Part shown: piece after piece, positions 42,418 through 49,823 of the stretch | How the letters are laid out: each line of letters begins with the position of its first letter | Position numbering within the stretch: position 1 is the first letter of the stretch | DNA from: Raineyella sp. W15-4 | GTDB taxonomy: Bacteria > Actinomycetota > Actinomycetes > Propionibacteriales > Propionibacteriaceae | Direction: 5' to 3' | NCBI RefSeq assembly: GCF_033170155.1 | Contig: NZ_CP137079.1 | Span: 1-64,000, forward strand | Length of the DNA stretch: 64,000 nucleotides | The notes under the pieces: generated by a model | Told to the model about the DNA's origin: nothing | The model's database searches: none | The model's input: only the letters and a program-made list of their open reading frames with translations | Translations under genes and position numbers: made by a program

Positions 42418-42981
42418 TCAGATCGCCCCGGCGTACATCACCGCCGGGCAGCGGCACAGGAGCTCGCCGCAGGCCGGGCAGGTGCCCCGATCGCCACCGC
42501 GGTGCTGCCGCCAGAAGTCGGGTACCTCCGCGAAGGGTTCGAGCCCGGCGCGTTCCAGGATGACACCCATGCCGACCCCGCGGGGTGTCTTCGGCGCCGC
42601 CGCCGCCCAGACGCCGGTCTTGTGGCGGCGCAGGTGCGTACGCGCGGCCTGGGTGAGTCGGGTGCCCAGCCCGTGCCCGGTGTGCTCGGGATGGATCGCG
42701 ACCGTGTCGAGCAGGCCGATCCGCCGGGCATGGAGCACATCGGGGAGTCCGCTACGGAGGACCTGGGCCACCGGTCCGGGCTTCATCACGGTGCCGAGGC
42801 AGACCCCGACCACCCCGTGATCGGACTCCGCCACCAGGGTGAAGCCATCGGGATCGCGGCGGAAGACGTCCGGCCCGCCGAGGAGCGGTCGATGATCCGG
42901 CTGCGCGTCAATGATCGCCTGCAGGACGGTCAGGTCCGCCCGGGCGGCGTTGCGGATACTGAGGACTGAGGTACGCGGCAT
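42418..42981 (-). CDS. GNAT acetyltransferase with a C-terminal Cys cluster
   Basis: 187 residues. The GNAT core is visible: VLSIRNAARADLTVLQAII, VAIHPEHTGHGLGTRLTQAA (acetyl-CoA pyrophosphate loop, Q/RxxGxG/A type), and LERAGLEPFAE. After this comes CPACGELLCRCP, four closely spaced Cys that could bind zinc. The substrate is unknown. GAGG lies before the ATG. Confidence 0.8.
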   Translation of the reverse strand: MPRTSVLSIRNAARADLTVLQAIIDAQPDHRPLLGGPDVFRRDPDGFTLVAESDHGVVGVCLGTVMKPGPVAQVLRSGLPDVLHARRIGLLDTVAIHPEHTGHGLGTRLTQAARTHLRRHKTGVWAAAAPKTPRGVGMGVILERAGLEPFAEVPDFWRQHRGGDRGTCPACGELLCRCPAVMYAGAI

Positions 42982-43130
42982 GGCGTACCTCAGCGTAGAT
43001 CCGGCCGACCCGATGCGTCCACTGCGGCCATCGGGCGACCCTCCGTGCCGCCGAGCTCCGGGGTCCGGGCCGACGTGCCTCGGGGTCCGGGCCGCCGCTC
43101 ACCGCGGCCCCGACCTCGCTCTGTTGTCGG

Positions 43131-43214
43131 CACCGTCCTGTCCGGCACCGTCCTGTCCGGCACCGTCCTGTCCGGCACCGTCCTGTCCGGCACCGTCCTG
43201 TCCGGCACCGTCAC
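43131..43214. repeat. 15-bp minisatellite (five full copies)
   Basis: The unit CACCGTCCTGTCCGG occurs at 43131, 43146, 43161, 43176 and 43191, with a partial sixth to 43214. The copies are identical, so expansion is recent. It lies in the gene-free stretch 42982-43424 before the arsenate reductase. There are no spacers, so this is not a CRISPR array. Confidence 0.95.
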
Positions 43215-43334
43215 TCACTGTGTTCTCAACATCGACCGGCAGCCTGGACCCCGGTGATGTCGCACGTCACCCGCGCCCCGCGCCGCGCCGCTGCTCTCCC
43301 ATCCTCCTCCTGGCGGCGCGCGCGGGACTCCCGC

Positions 43335-43354
43335 GGATATCGAGTGGATATCGA
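43335..43354 (+). repeat. direct repeat GGATATCGA, 11-bp spacing
   Basis: Two copies (43335-43343, 43346-43354) on the same face of the helix, 60 bp upstream of the arsenate reductase promoter. An activator or repressor site is possible. Confidence 0.35.
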
Positions 43355-43413
43355 AAGGGTGACCGAAGGGGTGATTGTTGCGCCGAGGCCTCTCCATCCG
43401 GCCCTCGGCCACC

Positions 43414-43419
43414 TAGGCT
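43414..43419 (+). promoter_or_regulatory. -10 element of the arsenate reductase transcript
   Basis: TAGGCT, 5 nt (CGGAC) before the ATG of the leader ORF at 43425. Confidence 0.45.
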
Positions 43420-43424
43420 CGGAC

Positions 43425-43475
43425 ATGGTGAACGAGGACTGTGCCGGGGTGACCCGGGAGGGGGAGGTCCGTTGA
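43425..43475 (+). CDS. leader ORF coupled to arsC
   Basis: 16 codons, [16 protein letters not shown], beginning right after a -10 hexamer and ending in TTGA, so its stop overlaps the TTG start of the arsenate reductase. Its last codons encode the purine-rich ribosome site GGGAGGGGGAGG of the next gene. This is the arrangement of a translationally coupled leader. It could be coincidental because the ORF is short. Confidence 0.45.
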   Translation: MVNEDCAGVTREGEVR

Positions 43476-44185
43476 GGGCGTCCGGAGATGCCGGCGGTGC
43501 CGGGAAGCCCGTGGGCTGTACGGCTGGGGATCACGGTGGGTTGGAGCCTGTCGTGGATCAGTTGGCGCGCGAGTTCGACGGGACGTTCAGTCCGGCGACG
43601 ATCCGCCGATTCGTCGACGAATCCCATGACCTGGTCGCCCGATTCCTGACACCCGTCACCGCGCGCGGGGTCTCGCCCCGGGTGAGAGGACTGACCCGCA
43701 GGTTCGCCTCCGAGCGGCTCGGCGCCCTGGCGAGGGCGGACCGGCTCGTCCCCCGGCCGGTCCCCGAGGTGCTGTTCATCTGCGTGCAGAACGCCGGCCG
43801 GTCCCAGATGGCGGCGGCGCTGCTGGACCGCTACGCCGGTGGTCGGGCGGTGGCGCACTCGGCCGGCTCGGCTCCCGGCGCGGAGATCCACCCGGCTGTC
43901 GCGGTCGCCATGGCCGAGATCGGCATCGACCTGGCCGACGCTTTCCCCAAGCCGCTCACCGACGAGGCCGTCCGCGCCGCCGACATCGTGGTCACCATGG
44001 GCTGCGGCGACAGCTGCCCGGTGCTCCCCGGCAAGTGCTACCACGATTGGCGCCTGGACGACCCGGCGGAAGGCGGGCTCGACCAGGCGCGCCAGGTCCG
44101 CGACGAGGTGGACCGGCGGGTGCAGGAACTCTGGGCGATCATCGTCTCGCATCCGACCCTCCCGGACGGCCGGCCCAACCTGTAG
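43472..44185 (+). CDS. arsC: arsenate reductase (low-molecular-weight phosphatase type) with N-terminal helical domain
   Basis: 237 residues from a TTG. Residues about 25-95 form a three-helix bundle ([24 protein letters not shown] and on) found fused to actinobacterial ArsC/protein phosphatase-like enzymes. The catalytic domain begins [17 protein letters not shown] (Cys104, CX5R), and the redox cysteines follow in [20 protein letters not shown]. These enzymes reduce arsenate to arsenite using thioredoxin or mycothiol. The last part keeps [10 protein letters not shown]. No arsenite exporter or ArsR is nearby. Translation is coupled to a 16-codon leader ORF. Confidence 0.88.
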   Translation: MRASGDAGGAGKPVGCTAGDHGGLEPVVDQLAREFDGTFSPATIRRFVDESHDLVARFLTPVTARGVSPRVRGLTRRFASERLGALARADRLVPRPVPEVLFICVQNAGRSQMAAALLDRYAGGRAVAHSAGSAPGAEIHPAVAVAMAEIGIDLADAFPKPLTDEAVRAADIVVTMGCGDSCPVLPGKCYHDWRLDDPAEGGLDQARQVRDEVDRRVQELWAIIVSHPTLPDGRPNL

Positions 44186-44328
44186 GCTCGGCCGCCACGC
44201 GCGACGCTGCCGGGCAGGCGTACGAACGGTACGTCGCGTCAGGCTCCCCGCCGTCGCTCTGTGCCCGACCTGTGGATGCTCCGGCACTGCCCACGAGTCG
44301 GCGGATCCCGCCTGTGAGCCGAGCGTAG

Positions 44329-44423
44329 TAGCCTTTCGGTGATGGTCCGCCGGCGGGGAACCTCCTAGCGTGGACGCTGAGCCGGTGGCCGACGATCCCC
44401 CCATTGTTGTCGGCCACCGGCTC
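44329..44423 (+). ncRNA. candidate short transcript: leaderless 8-codon ORF and terminator
   Basis: TAGCCT (44329-44334), 7 nt, then ATG (44342) opening MVRRRGTS to a TAG at 44366-44368, then a strong 15-bp hairpin (44379-44423). It has the layout of an attenuator or leader without a downstream gene on this strand. There is no good -35. Confidence 0.3.
44379..44423. terminator. 15-bp bidirectional terminator between arsC and the oxidoreductase
   Basis: GAGCCGGTGGCCGAC (44379-44393) and its exact complement (44409-44423), loop 15 nt, between convergent genes. Confidence 0.75.
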
Positions 44424-44485
44424 GCCGTCGTTACGCGCTGATCGGGTCCTTCGGGCCTCTCGTGCCGGGTCCTTCGGGCTACCCG

Positions 44486-45205
44486 TCAGGCCCGCACCAC
44501 GGCCTTTGCCAGTGCCAGCCGCAGTCCCTCGGCGGTCCATCGCCCGTGGAAGATCAGGGTGCCGGGGGCGAAGGCCCAGGCATTGGCCAGCGGGCCCGCG
44601 TCGACCGGGTCGAACCCCAGGGCATCCACCAGCATGCTGACCCGCGCCGCAGCGGCCGGGTGGTCGGAGGCGATCGCCAGTGCGCGGCGGCCCTCCTCCC
44701 CGGAAGGACGGGAGTCGGTGCCGATCTCGCGGGCCCCGATGTGGTTGAGCGTGCGGACGACGTACGCACCGGCCAGATGGGCTTGGACGATCTCGCTGGT
44801 CGACCGGGGATCCTCGTCGAACTCCGGGATCGGTCCGTCGACGAGAGGGAAGTGGTTCATCACGTCGACAACGATGTGGCCACGCAGTGCCGCGGCCGGG
44901 AGGCTGCGGTAACGCCGAAGGGGGATCGCGGCGATGACGATGTCGCTGTCGTACGCCTCGGCCCGGGAGACCGCTGCGACCCCCGGCAGGTAAGGAGCGA
45001 TCTGCTCGGCCGTTACCCGTGCCGGGCGGCGGGTCGCGAGGCGTACGGCGTAGCCGGTGCCCAGTAGCCGGGAGGCGAGGGCCATCCCGAGGTGTCCCGC
45101 CCCGAGGATTCCGACGGTGGTGTTGCCCACTTCACCGGTGGTTGTCCCGCCGGTGCTCGCCTGACCGGTGCTCGCCTGACCCGAGTTCGTGTCGCCGACT
45201 GTCAC
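44486..45205 (-). CDS. F420-dependent/NADP oxidoreductase-like protein (NpdG type)
   Basis: 239 residues. The Rossmann loop GILGAGHLGMALASRLL is near residue 35, followed by LATRRPARVTAEQIAPY and SDIVIAAIPLRRYRSLPAAALRG; these match the F420:NADP oxidoreductase coenzyme-binding family. The N-terminal 30 residues hold a Ser/Thr/Gly repeat (QASTGQASTGG) encoded by short tandem repeats. The GTG at 45205 is preceded by a leaderless -10, which sets the start; longer readings have no support. Confidence 0.8.
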   Translation of the reverse strand: MTVGDTNSGQASTGQASTGGTTTGEVGNTTVGILGAGHLGMALASRLLGTGYAVRLATRRPARVTAEQIAPYLPGVAAVSRAEAYDSDIVIAAIPLRRYRSLPAAALRGHIVVDVMNHFPLVDGPIPEFDEDPRSTSEIVQAHLAGAYVVRTLNHIGAREIGTDSRPSGEEGRRALAIASDHPAAAARVSMLVDALGFDPVDAGPLANAWAFAPGTLIFHGRWTAEGLRLALAKAVVRA

Positions 45206-45211
45206 TCCGCC

Positions 45212-45217
45212 ATTGTC
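45212..45217 (-). promoter_or_regulatory. -10 element, leaderless start of the oxidoreductase
   Basis: GACAAT on the minus strand, 6 nt (GGCGGA) before the GTG at 45205. Confidence 0.5.
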
Positions 45218-45398
45218 AGCGTCGGGCTGGCGGGAGCCGGCGCGGGTCGCGGACCGGACCGTCGGCTCGACCGCTGACTTGGCCGCCCTGAGCGGCGATG
45301 TTTCCATTCTCGCCGCCGCGAACCTCGCCGGAGGCGCTCCCACCGCCGCCATCCTCACCGCAGGCGGTCCCCCTGGCCGCCCCTGACTGCCGACCCTG

Positions 45399-46151
45399 TC
45401 ATTCTCCCGGTCCGTCCACCTCTCGGTCCGTCCACGGGGTGGTCGCGACGAAGTCCGTGGGCTTCCCGGACCGTCCGATCCGGTACACCTTCTGCCGCGC
45501 CACGCCCAGGTCGAGGGCCAGGGAGGAGGCAGGCCACGTGAGCAGCAGATCGCGGACCGCCCGCGAGCGGACGAATGCTGCCCGGGCACTGAGGTGGGCC
45601 TGCAGGGCACTGACCTCGGCCGCGACCAGGGCGACGGCCAGGGCTCCGCCATGTCGCTCGGCCCACTCGGGAGTGGACTCGCCGGGGATCCTGTTCACCG
45701 GATCCCCGCCCTCGAGCGCGGACCGATACAGCGCGTCCCCGCCGTCGGCGTAGGCGTCCAGCAGGACCTCAGGCGTCACGCCGGCGTTCGCCAGGCGACG
45801 CACCGTCTCGTGGAACGTGCCCTCGTGGACCCGGTGCGGGAGAGCAGCCTGCCACCGGGCCGATGCTCCTCCCGCGTCGGGGTCGGGGGGATCCTCGGGT
45901 CCTGAGGCGTCGAGGCCGGTGGGAGTGGCCCGGTCCGCGGCCCAGTCCTCGGCATCCTCGTTCGAGTCGTACGCCGGGTTGTACGGCCGGTCGTACGCCG
46001 GGCCGGAGTCCGGGCCGACCAAGAGCTCGCGGATCGAAGCGCGTCTGGCGGCGGCCGCATCGTCGGAATCCGCATCGTCGGAATCCGGAGTGTCGGAATC
46101 CGGAGTTGTTTCTCTTCCCGAGTTTTCACCCGGGGGGTGACGCTTCTCCAT
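45399..46151 (-). CDS. hypothetical protein with acidic N-terminus and possible C-terminal helix-turn-helix
   Basis: 250 residues from ATG 46151; a TTG at 46187 would add 12. Residues 15-35 are Asp/Ser repeats (DSDTPDSDDADSDD). The middle is acidic and Pro/Gly rich. The C-terminal 150 residues are helical: VRRLANAGVTPEVLLDAYADG and, near the end, LLLTWPASSLALDLGVARQKVYRIG, which reads like a helix-turn-helix. I do not recognise the family. The first codons lie inside the dispersed repeat element at 46120-46285, so the start may have been created by that insertion. Confidence 0.55.
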   Translation of the reverse strand: MEKRHPPGENSGRETTPDSDTPDSDDADSDDAAAARRASIRELLVGPDSGPAYDRPYNPAYDSNEDAEDWAADRATPTGLDASGPEDPPDPDAGGASARWQAALPHRVHEGTFHETVRRLANAGVTPEVLLDAYADGGDALYRSALEGGDPVNRIPGESTPEWAERHGGALAVALVAAEVSALQAHLSARAAFVRSRAVRDLLLTWPASSLALDLGVARQKVYRIGRSGKPTDFVATTPWTDREVDGPGE

Positions 46152-46285
46152 GGGGTCACTTTCCCGTGCGGACGGCGAATCGGTCAACCTATGCGGCTCA
46201 GAAGGTCGCCAAGCCCGGTCAGAGCGCCGTCACCCCCCTGGTGATGCGTCACCAGGGGGGTGAAACCTGAGTTCGAGAACAGACC
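46120..46285. repeat. dispersed repeat element, inverted arms (copy B)
   Basis: The left arm 46120-46143 (GAGTTTTCACCCGGGGGG then TGACGC) and the inverted right arm 46246-46285 (GCGTCACCAGGGGGGTGAAA ... GAGAACAGACC) match the arms at 21568-21748. Within it, TCACCCCCCTGGTGA (46230-46244) and its exact complement (46249-46263) form a 15-bp stem with loop TGCG. The gap 46286-46423 to the uppP stop holds no other gene. Confidence 0.65.
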
Positions 46286-46423
46286 TGACGTTTCGGCGAG
46301 TGCCACCCTGGCGTGGGGCGGCCTGTCCGGCGTGGGGCCGACCCGTCAGGGCGCGCAGTGGGGCCGGCTGGTCAGGACGCGGCGGACCGGGCCGGCGAGG
46401 ACCGGCCCGAGGACCACGGCGCC

Positions 46424-47260
46424 TCAGGCGGGGATCAGCTCGGTCATCAGGAGCCCGAGGAGCAACAGACCGAGCAGGATGCGGTAGACGATGAACCCGG
46501 TGAAGTCGTTGGTCGACACGAACTTCAGCAGCCAGGCGATGGAGACGTACGCGACGACGAAGGAGACCACGGTCGCCAGCACGGTCGGACCCCAGCCGAC
46601 GGTGGCGGAGACCGCTCCCGCCTGGGTGGCGGCTTCCAGCCCCCCGGCGGCGATCAGGGCCGGGATCCCCATGTAGAAGCTCAGCCGGGTGGCGGTGACC
46701 CGGTCGAAGCCCCGGAACAGGCCGGCGGAGATGGTCGCGCCGGAGCGGGAGATGCCCGGGAACAGTGGCGCCAGGGCCTGGAAGAGGCCGATCACCAGAG
46801 AGTCCTTGAGGGTGACGTCGTGCATTCCGCGGTCGTGGTGCGGGAGACGGTCGGCGATCCACATCACGATGCTCCACAGCAGCAGCGCCCCGGCGACGAC
46901 CCACATGCTGCGCAGTGTGGTCTCGATCGCGCCCTTGAAGAGCAGCCCGACGACGGCCACCGGGACGGAGCCGATGATCACTCCCCAGCCCAGCCGGTAG
47001 TCCGGATCATGGCGGGCGTCGGCGCTCCTCAGCCCTCGGTACCACGCGACGGCGATCCGGACGATGTCGGTGCGGAAGTAGACGATGGCCGCGATGATCG
47101 CGCCCACCTGGATGATGGCGGTGAACGCGGTCATACCGGGGTCGTCGATCCGGTACCCGAGGAGGTGCTCGATGATGTTGAGGTGTCCGGTGCTGGAGAC
47201 CGGGAGGAACTCGGTGATTCCCTCGACGATCCCGAGCAGGATGGCGTGGAACCAGTTCAT
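46424..47260 (-). CDS. uppP: undecaprenyl-diphosphatase (BacA family)
   Basis: 278 residues, eight or so membrane helices. The two catalytic signatures are GIVEGITEFLPVSSTGHLNI near the start and FPGISRSGATISAGL (about 165). It recycles the undecaprenyl carrier by removing a phosphate at the outer face, and confers bacitracin tolerance. GAAAGGGCACC precedes the ATG. Confidence 0.95.
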   Translation of the reverse strand: MNWFHAILLGIVEGITEFLPVSSTGHLNIIEHLLGYRIDDPGMTAFTAIIQVGAIIAAIVYFRTDIVRIAVAWYRGLRSADARHDPDYRLGWGVIIGSVPVAVVGLLFKGAIETTLRSMWVVAGALLLWSIVMWIADRLPHHDRGMHDVTLKDSLVIGLFQALAPLFPGISRSGATISAGLFRGFDRVTATRLSFYMGIPALIAAGGLEAATQAGAVSATVGWGPTVLATVVSFVVAYVSIAWLLKFVSTNDFTGFIVYRILLGLLLLGLLMTELIPA

Positions 47261-47362
47261 GGTGCCCTTTCGTGGGTCGGCGGCTGCTGGATGCAGGTCG
47301 ACCGTACCGGAGCCGCGGCACCCGGTCGCCGCTGGTCCGGCCGTCCGACCGTGCCCGGCCGC

Positions 47363-48250
47363 TCAGTGACGCACCGCGCGGTCGACCGCCGCCCTCACCG
47401 GGCCATACGTGGCCGCCCACCACAGCACGGTACCCAACGGCAGTCCCCACCACCCGGACCACTTCGACCGGCTGCCGTCCGGGCGCAGACCGGTCAGCGA
47501 GGCGACGCCGATCCCGGCGAAGAGCGTCGCGTACGCCGGAGCCACCAGCCGTTGGCCGGGCGGGAGCTCCCGGTCCGCGCCGAGGGCGGCCAGGGTGGCG
47601 GCCGCCGCGGCCACGCCCACGGCTCCGGGGACATCGGCCCAGGCCGCCCGACCGGTGAGTCCCCGGCGCCGGCGCCCCGAGACCGAGGCACCGGCGGCGA
47701 CAGTCAGCGCGCCGGCCGCGGTCCAGGCCATCGCTCGGGCCCACCGCCCCGGACCGTCGACCGCCTCGTCCAGCAACTCGTCGTCGAGGTCGTCGGGGTT
47801 GAGCAGACCGAGGCGTACGGCGACCGCCCCCATGTTGAGCGCCCAGCCGATCCCGAACACGTGCGGCACCACCACGTGCGGATCGGACGGGTCGAACGTC
47901 GCCGCCATCCGCTGCAACACGCCGGCGGCCAGCGAGTTCGGCACGCCGAGGATGGTCCGCCACCGCCGCTCGGTGCGCAACTCCTCGTCCAGTTCCGCGG
48001 CGTACGTCCGGGCCGAGCCGAAAGACGCCACCGCGGCGGCCACCGGGTCCTCCGCCGCGGCCGGCGGACCTTCGGGCCGGGTCCCACTGTCCTCGGCGTG
48101 GGCGACGGCGTACCCCGCTGCCGTCTCCCGCAGCGCCGCCTCGAGGTCGGCAAGGGCCTGGCGGCGCGCCGGCCCGCGGGCCTTGAGGTGGCGGGCCACC
48201 TCGGCGACGTAGGCGGCGATGTCCTCGTCCACGGGGTTCGGGGCGGTCAT
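47363..48250 (-). CDS. permease-prefix/HAAS-type membrane protein paired with PadR
   Basis: 295 residues. The cytoplasmic N-terminal domain (residues 5-75; VDEDIAAYVAEVARHLKARGPARRQAL then DLEAALRET) is the permease-prefix/HAAS-like helical domain often seen next to PadR regulators. Several membrane helices follow (LGVPNSLAAGVLQRM; AMAWTAAGALTVAAG; VPGAVGVAAAAATLAALGA; AYATLFAGIGVASL). It overlaps the padR stop by 4 bp. GAGGAG precedes the ATG. Function beyond a possible sensor partner is unknown. Confidence 0.7.
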   Translation of the reverse strand: MTAPNPVDEDIAAYVAEVARHLKARGPARRQALADLEAALRETAAGYAVAHAEDSGTRPEGPPAAAEDPVAAAVASFGSARTYAAELDEELRTERRWRTILGVPNSLAAGVLQRMAATFDPSDPHVVVPHVFGIGWALNMGAVAVRLGLLNPDDLDDELLDEAVDGPGRWARAMAWTAAGALTVAAGASVSGRRRRGLTGRAAWADVPGAVGVAAAAATLAALGADRELPPGQRLVAPAYATLFAGIGVASLTGLRPDGSRSKWSGWWGLPLGTVLWWAATYGPVRAAVDRAVRH

Positions 48251-48582
48251 CGGGACTCCTCGGTGAGCAGTGTGTCCATCGCCGTGACCACCTGGCGCCA
48301 GGCCGCGGTCTGTCCGGCCAGCTCCTCGCGGCCGGCATCGCTGAGCGTGTAGTACTTGCGCGGCGGGCCCTTCGGCGACTCCCGCCAGGTGGTGTTGACC
48401 AGCCGCGAGTTCTTCAGCCTCGTCAGCAGCGGGTAGATCGTGCCGGTCGTCGCCTCCAGGCCGGGCAGCCCGGCCAACCCCTCGACGATCTCGAAGCCGT
48501 ACGACGGGGCGCGGTCGAGAAGGGCGAGGACGGCCAATTCGAGCGCGCCCTTGCGGAGTTGGGTGAGGTGGTCGGTGCGCAT
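48247..48582 (-). CDS. PadR-family transcriptional regulator (short)
   Basis: 111 residues, the small PadR form. LRKGALELAVLALLDRAPSYGFEIVEGL and TGTIYPLLTRLKNSRLV, then GPPRKYYTLSDAGREELAG, make the PadR winged helix. Starting at 48582, 6 nt after its -10, gives a leaderless mRNA. Coupled to the downstream HAAS-type gene. Confidence 0.92.
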   Translation of the reverse strand: MRTDHLTQLRKGALELAVLALLDRAPSYGFEIVEGLAGLPGLEATTGTIYPLLTRLKNSRLVNTTWRESPKGPPRKYYTLSDAGREELAGQTAAWRQVVTAMDTLLTEESR

Positions 48583-48588
48583 AGCTAT

Positions 48589-48624
48589 ATTGCATTGCAC
48601 AGTATCCTGTCGTGTCAATATGCT
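48589..48624. promoter_or_regulatory. overlapping divergent promoters for padR and the YhfC-like gene
   Basis: Minus strand: -35 TTGACA (48613-48618), 18 nt, -10 TGCAAT (48589-48594), 6 nt to the padR ATG. Plus strand: -35 TTGCAC (48595-48600), 18 nt, -10 TATGCT (48619-48624). The two share the same 36 bp, so one bound PadR dimer could control both. Confidence 0.6.
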
Positions 48625-48692
48625 GGTGGTGCCGATCGTTTCCGGTCGTCGCCATCCGCCGTCGCGCCGTCGACCACCTCCCGGAGAGTCCC

Positions 48693-49640
48693 ATGGTCCC
48701 CCTGCTGTCCATCGCCTTCTTGGTCGTCACCCTGCTCATCTGCTTCGGTCTGCCGCTCGGCGGTCTGATCTGGCTCCAGACGCGGCGTACGTCGGACGGC
48801 GGCCCGCGCTACCCGGCGATCGGGCGTGCCTTCCTCTGCGGCATGCTCGCCTTCGCCGCCGCTCAGCTCCTCACCCGGATCCCGCTGATGCTGGTCGTCG
48901 TCCCGACGCTGCCGCCTCCGGTCGCGACCTTCCTGCTGTCCGGCCCGGTGGCGAGCTACACGGCCGGCCTGTTCGAGGAGACCGGACGGCTGGTGGTGAT
49001 GGTGCTGCTGTTGCGCCGCTTCCACCGCTGGATCGACGGCGTCTCGTTCGGCCTGGGCCACGGCGGGCTCGAGGCGATGGTCCTGGTCGGCCTCAACACG
49101 GTGTCCAACCTGGTCCTCGCCGAGATGATCAACACCGGCAACTGGGCCCGGATCGCCGCCACCATGCCCGCCGCGACCGCCCAGCAGGTGCACGACGCCC
49201 TGGTCGGTACGGCGTCGCCGCTGTTCCTGGCCGCCGGCGTCGAGCGGATCGGGGCGATCGGCGTCCATGTCGCACTGTCGGTGCTGGTGCTGTGGGGCGT
49301 CCATCGCTCCCGCAAACTGCTGACCTGGGTGCTCGCCGTCCTGCTGCACGGCACGGTCAATCTCACCGCCGTCCTGATGGCCGAGTACGCGGTCAACCCC
49401 TGGCTGATCGAACTGGCCGTGTTGGTGCTCGCCGCACTGCTGCTGGTGCTGGCCGTACGCTTGCGGCCCGGGTTCGCCACCGAGGTGGTGCCGGACCTGT
49501 CGAGGCTGCCCGCGCCGCAGATCCCGGTGGGGGGTGCGGTGCCGCCGGAGAGTGGCGTCCTACCGGAGGGCGACGTCCCACTGAAACGTGACGTCCCGCC
49601 GGATGCCGTCGACGAGGGGCCGACGCCGCCCCAGGGGTGA
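48693..49640 (+). CDS. YhfC-family intramembrane protease-like protein
   Basis: 315 residues, about seven membrane helices. The YhfC-type features are FEETGRLVVM, DGVSFGLGHGGLEAMVLVGL and VLLHGTVNLTAVL, with Glu/His positions resembling CPBP-type intramembrane metalloproteases. The substrate is unknown. The C-terminal 45 residues form a Pro/Val-rich cytoplasmic tail of VPPE/VLPEGDVP repeats. GGAGAG precedes the ATG. It is divergent from the PadR regulator with overlapping promoters. Confidence 0.8.
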   Translation: MVPLLSIAFLVVTLLICFGLPLGGLIWLQTRRTSDGGPRYPAIGRAFLCGMLAFAAAQLLTRIPLMLVVVPTLPPPVATFLLSGPVASYTAGLFEETGRLVVMVLLLRRFHRWIDGVSFGLGHGGLEAMVLVGLNTVSNLVLAEMINTGNWARIAATMPAATAQQVHDALVGTASPLFLAAGVERIGAIGVHVALSVLVLWGVHRSRKLLTWVLAVLLHGTVNLTAVLMAEYAVNPWLIELAVLVLAALLLVLAVRLRPGFATEVVPDLSRLPAPQIPVGGAVPPESGVLPEGDVPLKRDVPPDAVDEGPTPPQG

Positions 49641-49688
49641 CCGCCCGGGGCTGACCGGTGGACCGTCTCGCTGATCGCGATGCCCCGA

Positions 49689-49726
49689 CCGTGCAGAGGT
49701 GAGTGTCACTCAGCAACTCTGCACGG
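49689..49726. repeat. hairpin related to the 7642/10400 family
   Basis: CCGTGCAGAG (49689-49698) and CTCTGCACGG (49717-49726) enclose a second small stem TGAGT/ACTCA. The right flank TGCACGGGCGAG is identical to copy 1, but the loop lacks GACTACC. It lies in the gene-free interval 49641-49823 after the YhfC-like gene. Confidence 0.5.
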
Positions 49727-49823
49727 GCGAGGTGCGGGGGCGTCGACGGGCCCGCGCTCGATGACGCGGGCCGTCGTTCGTCTGTCTTGTCGGGGTATCT
49801 GCGATGTGTCGGGGTATCTGAGA

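Noticed and set aside
43131-43214. Possible CRISPR array
   Set aside because: Head-to-tail 15-bp units with no spacers and no cas genes.
42911-43471. N-terminal extension of arsC through the minisatellite
   Set aside because: Would give an SCPAP repeat and Pro/Arg-rich peptide; the TTG at 43472 with a strong ribosome site is a better start.
46230-46263. Perfect 15-bp hairpin read as a terminator
   Set aside because: No gene ends just before it on either strand at a suitable distance; it belongs to the repeat element.
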